A DNA stretch of 64,000 nucleotides from Fidelibacterota bacterium (GTDB lineage Bacteria; Fidelibacterota; Marinisomatia; SCGC-AAA003-L08; JACNLC01), in NCBI GenBank assembly GCA_024277615.1, contig JAJRUW010000010.1, forward strand, positions 1 to 64,000, in the 5' to 3' direction. Every line of letters starts with the position of its first letter. Within the stretch, counting starts at the first letter, position 1. The position numbers and the translations under genes were made by a program. The notes beneath the pieces are model-generated. The model was not told the origin of the DNA. It worked only from the letters and a program-made list of their open reading frames with translations, and ran no database searches. Of this stretch, positions 1-8,894 are shown in pieces.

Positions 1-2
1 TA

Positions 3-1919
3 CACAATGAGTACGAGCAGGTAAAATTGATCACTAATTCTCAAAACATCGGATTTGCTGCCGCAGTGAACGCCGCCCTGCAGCAAACTACCGGAGATTA
101 TCTGTGTTTACTGAATCCCGACACAATGATTAAAAGGGATACTTTAAGTGTATTGCTTAACTACCTTAAAAATAATGAAAGAGTAGGTATTGTCGGTTGT
201 AAAGTATTAGATGCTGACGGTAAACTTCAGCTGGCTTCGAGACGCAGTTTTCCGGCTCCGCTGGTGGTCCTGCCCAAGTTGCTCGGATTGCACCGGCTGT
301 TCCCGGGGAGTAAATTATTCGGGCAATATAATCTGACACATCTGGATCCGGATAAAATCCAGGAAGTTGATGCTGTAAGCGGAGCCTGCATGATGTTCCC
401 CCGGAATATGCTGGCTCGGGTGGGTAATTTTGACGAGCGTTTCTTCATGTATTTTGAAGATACGGATTACTGTTATCGCGTAAAACAGGAGGGTTACAAG
501 GTAATCTATAATCCCGAGACGCAGATCATTCACTACAAAGGGGAAAGTTTAAAACATGCCCCTTTCGATACCGTTAAGGCATTTCACGATTCCCTCTATA
601 AATTCTTTAAAAAACATTCTTCGGAGTTCAAGCCCTGGTGGCTGTTTGGTATTTTAATTCGACTGGCAATGTTTTTTACCAAGATATTGGCCGCCGTGGT
701 TCAGCGGCGAACGGCCATTGTATCCGGTGTTTTGGATTTTTTATCAATTGTCACGGCTTTTTTCATCTCCATCCTGTTCTGGTATCCGTACTACTATCAG
801 ACAAAACCCGATTTGGCGCTCTTTCTGCACCACTGGGATTTGATGGCCGTCTATACGGGGTTATGGTATGTTGTGGCGAACGGCCTGAAGCTGTATAAAA
901 AAAACCATCTGTCATACGGAAGAGCGCTGGTCATCGCCTGGGTGACTTTTCTGCTCACTAGCGCCCTGACCTATATGAGTGCCGTCTTCGCCTATTCGAG
1001 GGCTGTATTGTTATTCTCTTCCACCATAACAGGGTTCGGAGTTGCCTGCTGGCGAATCGGTGTCCAATTGCTGTATCGATACGGCGTTATTAACATAAAA
1101 CATAAGAATTCGCTTTTCACCAGACGGGCTCTGGTTTTAGGTGTGGATGCAGAAGCACGCCGGATCGGAGAATTACTTTATCAGTCCCCAACCTATAACT
1201 TCGACCTGGTTGGCTACATCTGTGATGATCCTGCTCAAATCGATCAGGAACGTCCGGAAATTCTGGGATTTACAGATAATCTGCCCACAATAATCCGCAA
1301 TAACCGGATCAATGAGATCATCATTCCGCAGAGAAATTACTCTGTGGACCGCATGGTTAGTATCATTCAGCTGGTCTCACGGCAGACGGTTGCCTTTAAG
1401 TTTGTGTCTGACGGCGAACATAATCTTATCGGCAAAGGAATCGTTGAAAATCTGGCAGGCGTTCCCCTGCTGGATATTGAATTTCCGCTGTTTGACCGCC
1501 TACACCTTTGGTCGAAACGCCTGTTTGATATCCTGCTGGCTGTTTTTCTCATCATTCTAACGAGTCCTTTTCATTTGTATTTCATCATCAGCAGGAAAAA
1601 AGAGCAACGCAGGATCTGGCAGTTGAATCATAAATTTGTTACCGTGACAGAGTATATCACGGCATTTCAAGGGCTGCGTGAGTTGCCATACTTGTTTTCG
1701 ATCTTGAGCGGACGGATGAGTTTTGTGGGCAGTGAGATTGTGGATTATTCGGAAAATGATCCAAATATTCTGTTCAAGCCGGGTCTCACCGGTCTGTCAC
1801 AATTGAAATCAATGCGGATCAAAAAAGAACACGTCCGGTCATTTGACCAGTACTATATTCAGAATCACTCGTTGATCTTTGATTTGGAAATACTTTTAAA
1901 AACACTATTGAGGATTTGA
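3..1919 (+). CDS. GT2 family glycosyltransferase fused to membrane / CoA_binding_3-like / polyprenyl-glycosylphosphotransferase-like C-terminus (5' truncated by window)
   Basis: Frame is open to the window start (HNEYEQVKLITNSQNIGFAAAVNAAL). GT2 motifs LLNPDT and ERFFMYFEDTDYCYRV; TM segments; Rossmann-like ALVLGVDAEARRIGELL; C-terminal SKRLFDILLAVFLIILTSP and FKPGLTGLSQL. Confidence 0.85.
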   Translation, partial: HNEYEQVKLITNSQNIGFAAAVNAALQQTTGDYLCLLNPDTMIKRDTLSVLLNYLKNNERVGIVGCKVLDADGKLQLASRRSFPAPLVVLPKLLGLHRLFPGSKLFGQYNLTHLDPDKIQEVDAVSGACMMFPRNMLARVGNFDERFFMYFEDTDYCYRVKQEGYKVIYNPETQIIHYKGESLKHAPFDTVKAFHDSLYKFFKKHSSEFKPWWLFGILIRLAMFFTKILAAVVQRRTAIVSGVLDFLSIVTAFFISILFWYPYYYQTKPDLALFLHHWDLMAVYTGLWYVVANGLKLYKKNHLSYGRALVIAWVTFLLTSALTYMSAVFAYSRAVLLFSSTITGFGVACWRIGVQLLYRYGVINIKHKNSLFTRRALVLGVDAEARRIGELLYQSPTYNFDLVGYICDDPAQIDQERPEILGFTDNLPTIIRNNRINEIIIPQRNYSVDRMVSIIQLVSRQTVAFKFVSDGEHNLIGKGIVENLAGVPLLDIEFPLFDRLHLWSKRLFDILLAVFLIILTSPFHLYFIISRKKEQRRIWQLNHKFVTVTEYITAFQGLRELPYLFSILSGRMSFVGSEIVDYSENDPNILFKPGLTGLSQLKSMRIKKEHVRSFDQYYIQNHSLIFDLEILLKTLLRI

Positions 1920-2875
1920 TGTCAAAATATATTCTTGATTTTGAAACCCCGTTAAGGGAAATAGAAGAAAAAATTGACGCTCTGAAAGCTACCGGAATAA
2001 AAACCGGAGTCGATGTGAGTAGTAATATTAAACAATTGGAGAGTAAACTGAAACGCAAGAAAAAGTCCGTCTATGGCAAGCTCTCCAGATGGAACCGCGT
2101 TCAAATTGCCAGGCATCCACGACGTCCTCATTCCATGGATTATATTAATTTGATCACTTCTGAATTTTTTGAACTGCACGGTGACCGTAAATTTGCAGAT
2201 GACAAAGCCATCGTTGCAGGTTTTGGAGAGATTGATGAAAAACCGGTAATGATCGTTGCCCAGCAGAAAGGCCGTGGGACAAAAGAGAACCTGGCCCGGA
2301 ATTTCGGAATGGCACATCCGGAAGGATACCGCAAAGCGCTAAGGGTAATGAAACTGGCCGAAAAATTTGATATCCCGATCCTGACACTCATCGATACACC
2401 CGGGGCACATCCGGGGATCGGTGCGGAAGAAAGAGGCCAGGCGGAAGCCATAGCCCGGAACCTGATGGAGATGATTTTACTGAAAGTCCCCATTATCAAT
2501 ATCGTAATTGGCGAAGGTGCCTCCGGGGGTGCTTTGGGGATTGGTGTGGGTGACCGCCTGCTTTGTCTTGAAAACACCTGGTTTTCAGTAATCTCACCCG
2601 AGGGTTGCGCTTCAATCTTATTCCGTGATGCATCGAGGGCTAAAGAAGCCGCAGATGCCATGAAGGTTACTGCTCAGGACCTGTTAGAAATGAAGATCGC
2701 AGACAGGATTATCCCGGAACCATTAGGGGGAGCACATTTTAATGCTGAAGAAGCAGCTCTGAAACTGAAAAAGGCGTTTATGGAAGAATTGGTTCAACTC
2801 CGGGACCTCACACCGGAAAAGTTGATCGAGAAGCGCATTTTAAAATATGAATCCATCGGCAGATGGGCGGAGTGA
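1919..2875 (+). CDS. accA: acetyl-CoA carboxylase carboxyltransferase subunit alpha
   Basis: PRRPHSMDYI, ELHGDRKFADD, TPGAHPGIGAEERGQ and GEGASGGALGIGVGD motifs; ATG overlaps the upstream TGA. Confidence 0.97.
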   Translation: MSKYILDFETPLREIEEKIDALKATGIKTGVDVSSNIKQLESKLKRKKKSVYGKLSRWNRVQIARHPRRPHSMDYINLITSEFFELHGDRKFADDKAIVAGFGEIDEKPVMIVAQQKGRGTKENLARNFGMAHPEGYRKALRVMKLAEKFDIPILTLIDTPGAHPGIGAEERGQAEAIARNLMEMILLKVPIINIVIGEGASGGALGIGVGDRLLCLENTWFSVISPEGCASILFRDASRAKEAADAMKVTAQDLLEMKIADRIIPEPLGGAHFNAEEAALKLKKAFMEELVQLRDLTPEKLIEKRILKYESIGRWAE

Positions 2876-3186
2876 CTAAGTACCGGTAAAAATCCACATC
2901 AATGTACTGCTACTAATATTCCCAATCATAGAAAGTTTTCAGCAAACCGCAGAGAGATAGAGCAGTTCTTAAAACGGCGGGTCCTATGCTGCAATGATCT
3001 TCTTCAAAAGTATCCGGCTTTATATTGATTCAACGGGATAGGAGGTACCTTAAAATTCACTCAAAATACATAGGCTTTCAAGTGTTAAATTTAAGCCTTG
3101 TAATTCCCGTAAATTAAATTTGAAATGGTCATGCAATATTTGGCAATAAGAGATTGATTGAAAAACTTCACCAAACTGATTGATAA

Positions 3187-3552
3187 ATGGGTAAAATCAG
3201 ACTGAACAATATTAAACTGTACGGCTATCATGGTTGCTTCCCGGAGGAGAAAAGTCTGGGACAGCCATTTGAAATCGATGTGGAGATTGACGCCGATTTG
3301 TCAAAGGCGGTAGCCGAGGATAAGCTCACCACCACAACGGATTATTCCATGATCCATAAGACCATTGAGAACGTCTTTACACAAAATAAATACAATCTGA
3401 TCGAGACTGCCGCAGATCGCATCTGTCAGGCTATTCTGGCACTGGATCATTTTAATACGGTCACCGTGAGAGTCCGGAAGATCAGCGCACCAATTGCCGG
3501 AGCATTTGATTCCATAGAAGTTGAAATCACACAGAACCGGAGCTCGAAATGA
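3187..3552 (+). CDS. folB: dihydroneopterin aldolase
   Basis: GYHGCFPEEKSLGQPFEIDVEI and TTDYSMIHKTIE; overlaps folK. Confidence 0.93.
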   Translation: MGKIRLNNIKLYGYHGCFPEEKSLGQPFEIDVEIDADLSKAVAEDKLTTTTDYSMIHKTIENVFTQNKYNLIETAADRICQAILALDHFNTVTVRVRKISAPIAGAFDSIEVEITQNRSSK

Positions 3553-4058
3553 AAGCATATCTCGGAATCGGCTCCAACCTCGGTGACCGTTTGGGGAATA
3601 TCAGGACTGCGCTTAGTTCTTTGTCTTCTGTCGATGGTTTCAGGGTAGTGGAAATCTCTCCTGTCTATGAGACGCCGCCGCTTTACAGGACTGACCAGGA
3701 AAAGTTCCTGAATTGTGTAATTGAAGTGGAAACGGATTTCACACCGCACAAATTACTGCAACTGCTTAAGACACATGAGGTCAGGTCGGGCCGGGTGCAG
3801 GCTCAACCGCGCTATTCCCCGCGACCGCTCGATCTGGATATTCTGGCTTATGAAAATCTTGAAATCCATCATAATATGCTGCAAATTCCCCATCCGAAAC
3901 TGTCTGAACGAAAATTTGTGCTTCAACCCTGGGCAGATATCGCACCGGATTTTGAAGTTCCCGGATCAGGTCGAACGGTACGTGAACTCTTGTTAAATTG
4001 CGGGGACACATCCGAGATTACTATTGTTAACACAAATCATTATCTGTTAATTGCATGA
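3549..4058 (+). CDS. folK: 2-amino-4-hydroxy-6-hydroxymethyldihydropteridine pyrophosphokinase
   Basis: AYLGIGSNLGDRLGNI, SPVYETPP, RYSPRPLDLDIL and HPKLSERKFVLQPWADIAP. Confidence 0.96.
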   Translation: MKAYLGIGSNLGDRLGNIRTALSSLSSVDGFRVVEISPVYETPPLYRTDQEKFLNCVIEVETDFTPHKLLQLLKTHEVRSGRVQAQPRYSPRPLDLDILAYENLEIHHNMLQIPHPKLSERKFVLQPWADIAPDFEVPGSGRTVRELLLNCGDTSEITIVNTNHYLLIA

Positions 4059-4699
4059 AATCGGCTTACTATATTACCATTGAAGGGACAATTGGTGTTG
4101 GAAAAACCAGCCTGGCCAAAATCTTGGCAGAACGACTGGATGCCCGGTTGGTGATGGAAGAATTCGAGGAAAATCCTTTTCTGGCAGATTTTTATAGAAA
4201 TCCCGAACAATATGCCTTCCAAACCCAGGTTTTTTTTCTGCTATCCCGCTATCGGCAGCAACTTGATCTGCAGCAGATGGAGCTGTTTACAAAGGCGGTG
4301 GTGGCTGATTATATGTTTGCCAAGGATCGCCTGTTTGCCTCGCTGAATCTCAATGATAAAGAGATGTCCCTCTACAACAGTGTCGCCAATTTACTGGAGA
4401 AAAACGTCACCTACCCGGACATGGTCATTTACCTGCAATCGGATACGGATCACCTCATGGATAATATTATGAAACGGGGCAGAGATTATGAGTTGAATAT
4501 GGATTGGAAATATATCGATGCCCTGAATATGGTGTATAACGAATATTTCTTCCGCTATGACAAAAGTCCACTCCTGATCATCAACACCAATGATATTGAT
4601 TTCGTCAACAACGAAAAAGATCTGGAAGAGATCCTTGCTTTTATCCGCACGCCTGTCCAGGGGACAAAATTCTTCAACCCCATAAAAAGCAAGTTCTGA
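4055..4699 (+). CDS. deoxynucleoside kinase (dGK/dAK-type)
   Basis: P-loop IEGTIGVGKTSLA; EEFEENPFLADFY; DYMFAKDRLFA. Confidence 0.9.
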   Translation: MKSAYYITIEGTIGVGKTSLAKILAERLDARLVMEEFEENPFLADFYRNPEQYAFQTQVFFLLSRYRQQLDLQQMELFTKAVVADYMFAKDRLFASLNLNDKEMSLYNSVANLLEKNVTYPDMVIYLQSDTDHLMDNIMKRGRDYELNMDWKYIDALNMVYNEYFFRYDKSPLLIINTNDIDFVNNEKDLEEILAFIRTPVQGTKFFNPIKSKF

Positions 4700-4890
4700 T
4701 GAGTTTATTCCGGGTTATCATATTTGTTCTGCTGGGGTATTGGCTGTTAAGATCAATTGCAGAATACCTGAAAGGCCGGGATGATCACGGACCGGGAGCA
4801 GGGTCAGCACAAAGCCGGGGCAGCAAACAGAAATCCTCAAGGACGGCTGACATGGATATTCAGGATGCAGACTACGAGGATATTGAATGA
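4699..4890 (+). CDS. small single-TM protein of unknown function
   Basis: 63 aa; N-terminal hydrophobic segment FRVIIFVLLGYWLL; overlaps both neighbours. Confidence 0.6.
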   Translation: MSLFRVIIFVLLGYWLLRSIAEYLKGRDDHGPGAGSAQSRGSKQKSSRTADMDIQDADYEDIE

Positions 4891-5915
4891 AAGCCGTGAG
4901 AATACACCGGCACGGCGGGCCTGAAGTACTCAGTGTGGATGAAGTTCCCAGACCGGTCTGTCCCCGGGATAAAGTACTCGTACAGATGAAAGCCGCTGCG
5001 CTGAACCATCTCGACATCTGGGTCAGAAACGGACTCCCCGGTTTACAGCTGGATTTGCCGCTTGTCCTCGGATCCGACGGCGCCGGTATAATCAGCGAAG
5101 TCGGCCAATCCGTGAAAGGCCGCTCAGTTGGAGAGCGGGTCGTTATTCAGCCGAACCGGTTCTGCGGTAACTGTGAGCAGTGTCTTGCAGGAAGACAAAA
5201 TTACTGCGAAAAATTCGGGATCGTCGGAGAGACGGAAAACGGCGTCCAATGCGAATATTACCTTGCCGATCCCGTAAACCTCTATCCCATGGCCGATCAT
5301 CTTTCCTTTCCCGAGGCGGCATCCATGCAACTGGTGTTCCTGACGGCCCATCAGATGCTGGTAAAACGAGCCGCACTTAAAGCGGGCGAAACAGTTTTGA
5401 TTTACGGAGCGACTTCAGGCGTGGGATCGGCTGCAATCCAGATCGCAAAAGATTTGGGAGCGCGAGTAATTTCTACAGTAGGGAGTGAAGAAAAACGTAA
5501 TTTTGCCCTCGAATTGGGGGCCGGGCATGTATTCCTGCATTCAGATGAGCAATGGAGCCTGAAAGTCAAAGAACTGGTTGGCAGGAAGGGCGTCGATGTG
5601 ATTTTTGAACATCCGGGAGCAGCCACCTGGTCTCAGAGTTTACGACTCTTGGGGCGCGGAGGCAGGATTGTAACCTGCGGGGCAACCACGGGCCACGGAG
5701 TGAACCTTGATTTGAGACATCTGTTCATGAAACAACAAAGTATCCTGGGATCAACCATGAGTGATCTCGATACCTTTGCGAAAGTGATGGATAAAATTCA
5801 CGCAAAAAAATACCAACCCTATGTCGATCGCATATTCCCGCTGCAAGATGTCAGGGAGGCTCACGAGAGAATTGAGAACAGAGAACAAATGGGGAAGGTT
5901 GTGCTGGTTTTATGA
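4887..5915 (+). CDS. zinc-binding alcohol dehydrogenase / quinone oxidoreductase family (MDR)
   Basis: GSDGAGIISEVG, CGNCEQCLAGRQNYC structural zinc site, YGATSGVGSAAIQIAK. Confidence 0.92.
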   Translation: MKAVRIHRHGGPEVLSVDEVPRPVCPRDKVLVQMKAAALNHLDIWVRNGLPGLQLDLPLVLGSDGAGIISEVGQSVKGRSVGERVVIQPNRFCGNCEQCLAGRQNYCEKFGIVGETENGVQCEYYLADPVNLYPMADHLSFPEAASMQLVFLTAHQMLVKRAALKAGETVLIYGATSGVGSAAIQIAKDLGARVISTVGSEEKRNFALELGAGHVFLHSDEQWSLKVKELVGRKGVDVIFEHPGAATWSQSLRLLGRGGRIVTCGATTGHGVNLDLRHLFMKQQSILGSTMSDLDTFAKVMDKIHAKKYQPYVDRIFPLQDVREAHERIENREQMGKVVLVL

Positions 5916-6523
5916 CCGGGAATTACACCGACACATCTTTCCGGACCTGCAGCCGTGGAGGCCCTGTTTTGCAGAACCGATGCCGTAAATTGAAACCGGT
6001 TCGCTCAAATATTGCCGTTCTGACCATGATCTTGTTTGTGTGCCAGATGGCATTTGCGGATGTCCACCAGGGTGCATCCGTCGGGATTACTAACAACGGT
6101 ACCGGATTCAATTATATTGTGGCTTATAATTATTCGGCTGTGCTTCAGTTTAATATCAGTGCCGGTTTGCATTTTGAGCGAAAAGAGATCAACTATGTGA
6201 TCTACGATTACGGTATTACAGAGGATACGAAAAAATTAGTGACTTATCTCCCGGTGAGCCTGGGATTTTCAAAAATATTGTTTGATGATGCCCTGGCCGG
6301 TTCGTTCAGGCCCCTAGTTTCCGTTGAGGCCGGCGTAATTACGGGTCTTGGCAGACTGCAGGCCCTTGCTTCACGGTCTTATGAATTTTCACCTCAATGG
6401 TCTGTCGGTCCCGGCATTCAATTCGGTTATGGTAAATCGAAAACGAGGATAGTGGTAGCATATACATCAAATGACAGAATCGATGGGGCCATGCTCATAA
6501 AATTCACCATTTTCTGGAAATAA
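5912..6523 (+). CDS. putative outer-membrane beta-barrel-like protein
   Basis: Signal-like hydrophobic segment; alternating hydrophobic/polar strands; terminal aromatic FTIFWK; start position uncertain. Confidence 0.5.
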   Translation: MTGNYTDTSFRTCSRGGPVLQNRCRKLKPVRSNIAVLTMILFVCQMAFADVHQGASVGITNNGTGFNYIVAYNYSAVLQFNISAGLHFERKEINYVIYDYGITEDTKKLVTYLPVSLGFSKILFDDALAGSFRPLVSVEAGVITGLGRLQALASRSYEFSPQWSVGPGIQFGYGKSKTRIVVAYTSNDRIDGAMLIKFTIFWK

Positions 6524-6534
6524 TTGGAGATTCG

Positions 6535-6879
6535 ATGAAAGATTGTCTGTTTTGTAAAATCATCCGCAGGGAAATTCCGGCAAAAATCGTAGATGAGAAT
6601 GAGAGTTGTTTAGCTTTCAAGGACATTGACCCGAAAGCGCCTGTACACATTCTCATAATCCCGAAAGAGCATCTGGGATCAACTCTCGATTTTTCGGATG
6701 AAAATATTTCCCTGTTGGCCGAGATGGGTCTAATGTCAAATTCGATCAGCAGAGAACTCGGTCTGAACGCAGGGGGTTACCGCTGGGTCATCAACACCGG
6801 TAAAGACGGCGGGCAGGCAGTTGACCATTTGCATTTGCATCTGCTCGGGGGTCGTAAAATGACTTGGCCTCCCGGATAA
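6535..6879 (+). CDS. HIT family protein (histidine triad)
   Basis: CLFCKIIRREIPAKIVDE and HLHLHLLGGRKMTWPPG (HxHxH). Confidence 0.95.
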   Translation: MKDCLFCKIIRREIPAKIVDENESCLAFKDIDPKAPVHILIIPKEHLGSTLDFSDENISLLAEMGLMSNSISRELGLNAGGYRWVINTGKDGGQAVDHLHLHLLGGRKMTWPPG

Positions 6880-6998
6880 GACACCAGTCCCGTGCAAAAA
6901 ATTCAATCAAAGCTAAAAGCATCCGCCAATATCCAAAGATACATAATTAACATATCATCAGGCCTTATGCCGGTGCAATCGTGCCTGTGAAGATATAG

Positions 6999-8867
6999 AT
7001 GTACATTTCAAATTTACATATACAGGGTTTCAAGTCCTTTCTAAATAAAACGGATCTTCAATTCGGTGAAGGTATCACGTCTATCGTTGGTCCTAATGGT
7101 TGCGGAAAATCGAACATCGTCGATGCCATAAGGTGGATTCTGGGAGAACAGAAAACTACCGTACTGCGTTCGCAGAAGATGGAAGATGTGATTTTCAAAG
7201 GCGCTAAAAATTATAAACCACTTGGTTTTTGTGAAGTGTCGCTGACGATCAACAATGATAAAGGACGCCTTCCGCTGGAATACACCGAAATTGAAATAAT
7301 GCGGCGCTTTTATCGCAGCGGTGAAAGTGAATATCTGCTCAATAAAGTACCCTGCAGGCTAAAAGATATCACAGGTCTCTTCATGGATTCGGGATTGAGT
7401 CCCAACGCTTATTCCGTCATCGAATTAAAAATGATAGACTCGATTATCTCGCACAACCCCGAGGAGCGTAAAAAATTATTCGAGGAAGCAGCGGGAATCA
7501 ATTATTATAAACAGCAGCGCAATACTACATTCAGGAAGCTGGAGGCTGCCCGCATTGATCTTGACCGCGTGGCAGACATTATTTTGGAAGTTGAGAATAA
7601 TGTCAATACGCTCAGGCTCCAGCTTAAACGCTTCGAACGTCACAAAAAACTTTCGGATAAATTGCTGTCTTCGGAAATTCTGCTGGCTCAGGCTGAAATC
7701 CAGCTGCTGGATATGGAAGCTGCCCCGCTGGAGGCCAAAGTGTCCGAGCGTCGCAGTCGCCAGACAGCGCTCTCAGGTCAGGTGAATCTGGATGAAGAGC
7801 TGATTGCTGAGACCCAGGGGAAATTTGAAGCGGCAAAGGTTGAACTGGATAACTACAGCCAATCGGTGGATGCCCTCGAAAAAAAACTGAGTGAGATCAA
7901 CAATAATCTGCTGATCTGGACAGAGCAAAAGAAAGCAGGGGAACTGCGGATAAAACAGTATAACGACGAATCCGTGCAGGCCGAAACGCGCATCGAGACG
8001 ATTCAACGTCAGATCGAAGAACTCAATCGCGAGATCACTGCGCTCAAGCCGAATATTGAAGCTCAAAAAGCAGTTTTCAGGAAAAAATCGCAGGAATATG
8101 ATGTGGTTGCGGCCCGATATCGTGAAGTCGAGAATCAATACCACACTTTGAGGAAAAAACTCGAGAAACAACTGGAACGCGTATATCAGGCTGAGTCCGG
8201 ATTTAACAAAACCAGGGCTGAAATTGAAGAAAAAAGACACCTGATCGAACGACTTCAGGAGCAGAAAAAAAGTTTTCTCGAAAGATTATCTGCCCAACAA
8301 TTTGAAGCGGATGAACTGCAGGGGAAATTGAATCAGATCGAAAGGATCAATTCCGGCTGGAGCCTCGAGATCGAAAACTTACAGGATGAACAGGCCAAAG
8401 CGGAGGATCTGCTGATTCGCGAAAAAGAGCTTTTTTCAAAAACACAATCCGGTTTATCGGCCTTAAATGCCCGCTATCAATTTTATCAAAAAATCATCTC
8501 TGCTCACGAAGGTAAACCCTCGGGTACAAAGTATATTCTGACACATCAGGATGATTTTAAGGGGATCATCGGTTGTGTTTCTGATCTGATCAGTGTTGAA
8601 GAGCCTCACCGGATAGCCGTTGAAACAGCACTGGGAGAAGCTCTTAATTATCTGGTGGTTGATACAACCGAGAATGCCCTTAAGAACCTCAGTTTGCTCA
8701 AACAAAAAACAGATTTCAGCATTAGTTTTGTGGCTCTTGATCTGCTGGAGCAAAAGTTCAAACCGGAGCAGGAGGGAAAACTACCAGGTAAAAACATTCT
8801 CTCTTTAATAAAATATGATCCTTCGCTTGCAACATTGTTTACAGTGCTGCTGGGGGATGTGCATTAG
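6999..8867 (+). CDS. smc: chromosome segregation protein SMC, N-terminal part (Walker A, coil, hinge) ending at an in-frame TAG
   Basis: FKSFLNKTDLQF, GPNGCGKSNIVDAIRWILGEQ; hinge GIIGCVSDLISVEEPHRIAVETALGEAL; TAG at 8865-8867; same frame as the next ORF. Confidence 0.93.
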   Translation: MYISNLHIQGFKSFLNKTDLQFGEGITSIVGPNGCGKSNIVDAIRWILGEQKTTVLRSQKMEDVIFKGAKNYKPLGFCEVSLTINNDKGRLPLEYTEIEIMRRFYRSGESEYLLNKVPCRLKDITGLFMDSGLSPNAYSVIELKMIDSIISHNPEERKKLFEEAAGINYYKQQRNTTFRKLEAARIDLDRVADIILEVENNVNTLRLQLKRFERHKKLSDKLLSSEILLAQAEIQLLDMEAAPLEAKVSERRSRQTALSGQVNLDEELIAETQGKFEAAKVELDNYSQSVDALEKKLSEINNNLLIWTEQKKAGELRIKQYNDESVQAETRIETIQRQIEELNREITALKPNIEAQKAVFRKKSQEYDVVAARYREVENQYHTLRKKLEKQLERVYQAESGFNKTRAEIEEKRHLIERLQEQKKSFLERLSAQQFEADELQGKLNQIERINSGWSLEIENLQDEQAKAEDLLIREKELFSKTQSGLSALNARYQFYQKIISAHEGKPSGTKYILTHQDDFKGIIGCVSDLISVEEPHRIAVETALGEALNYLVVDTTENALKNLSLLKQKTDFSISFVALDLLEQKFKPEQEGKLPGKNILSLIKYDPSLATLFTVLLGDVH

Positions 8868-8894
8868 GTTGAAACGGCCGGACAGCTTCGTAAT

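Noticed and set aside
2140-2661. 173 aa minus-strand ORF within accA
   Set aside because: Antisense to well-conserved accA; no motif.
8865-8867. TAG in smc as pyrrolysine or genome-wide TAG recoding
   Set aside because: TAG ends several intact genes here (efp, pgk, accC), and nothing in the window suggests pyl genes.
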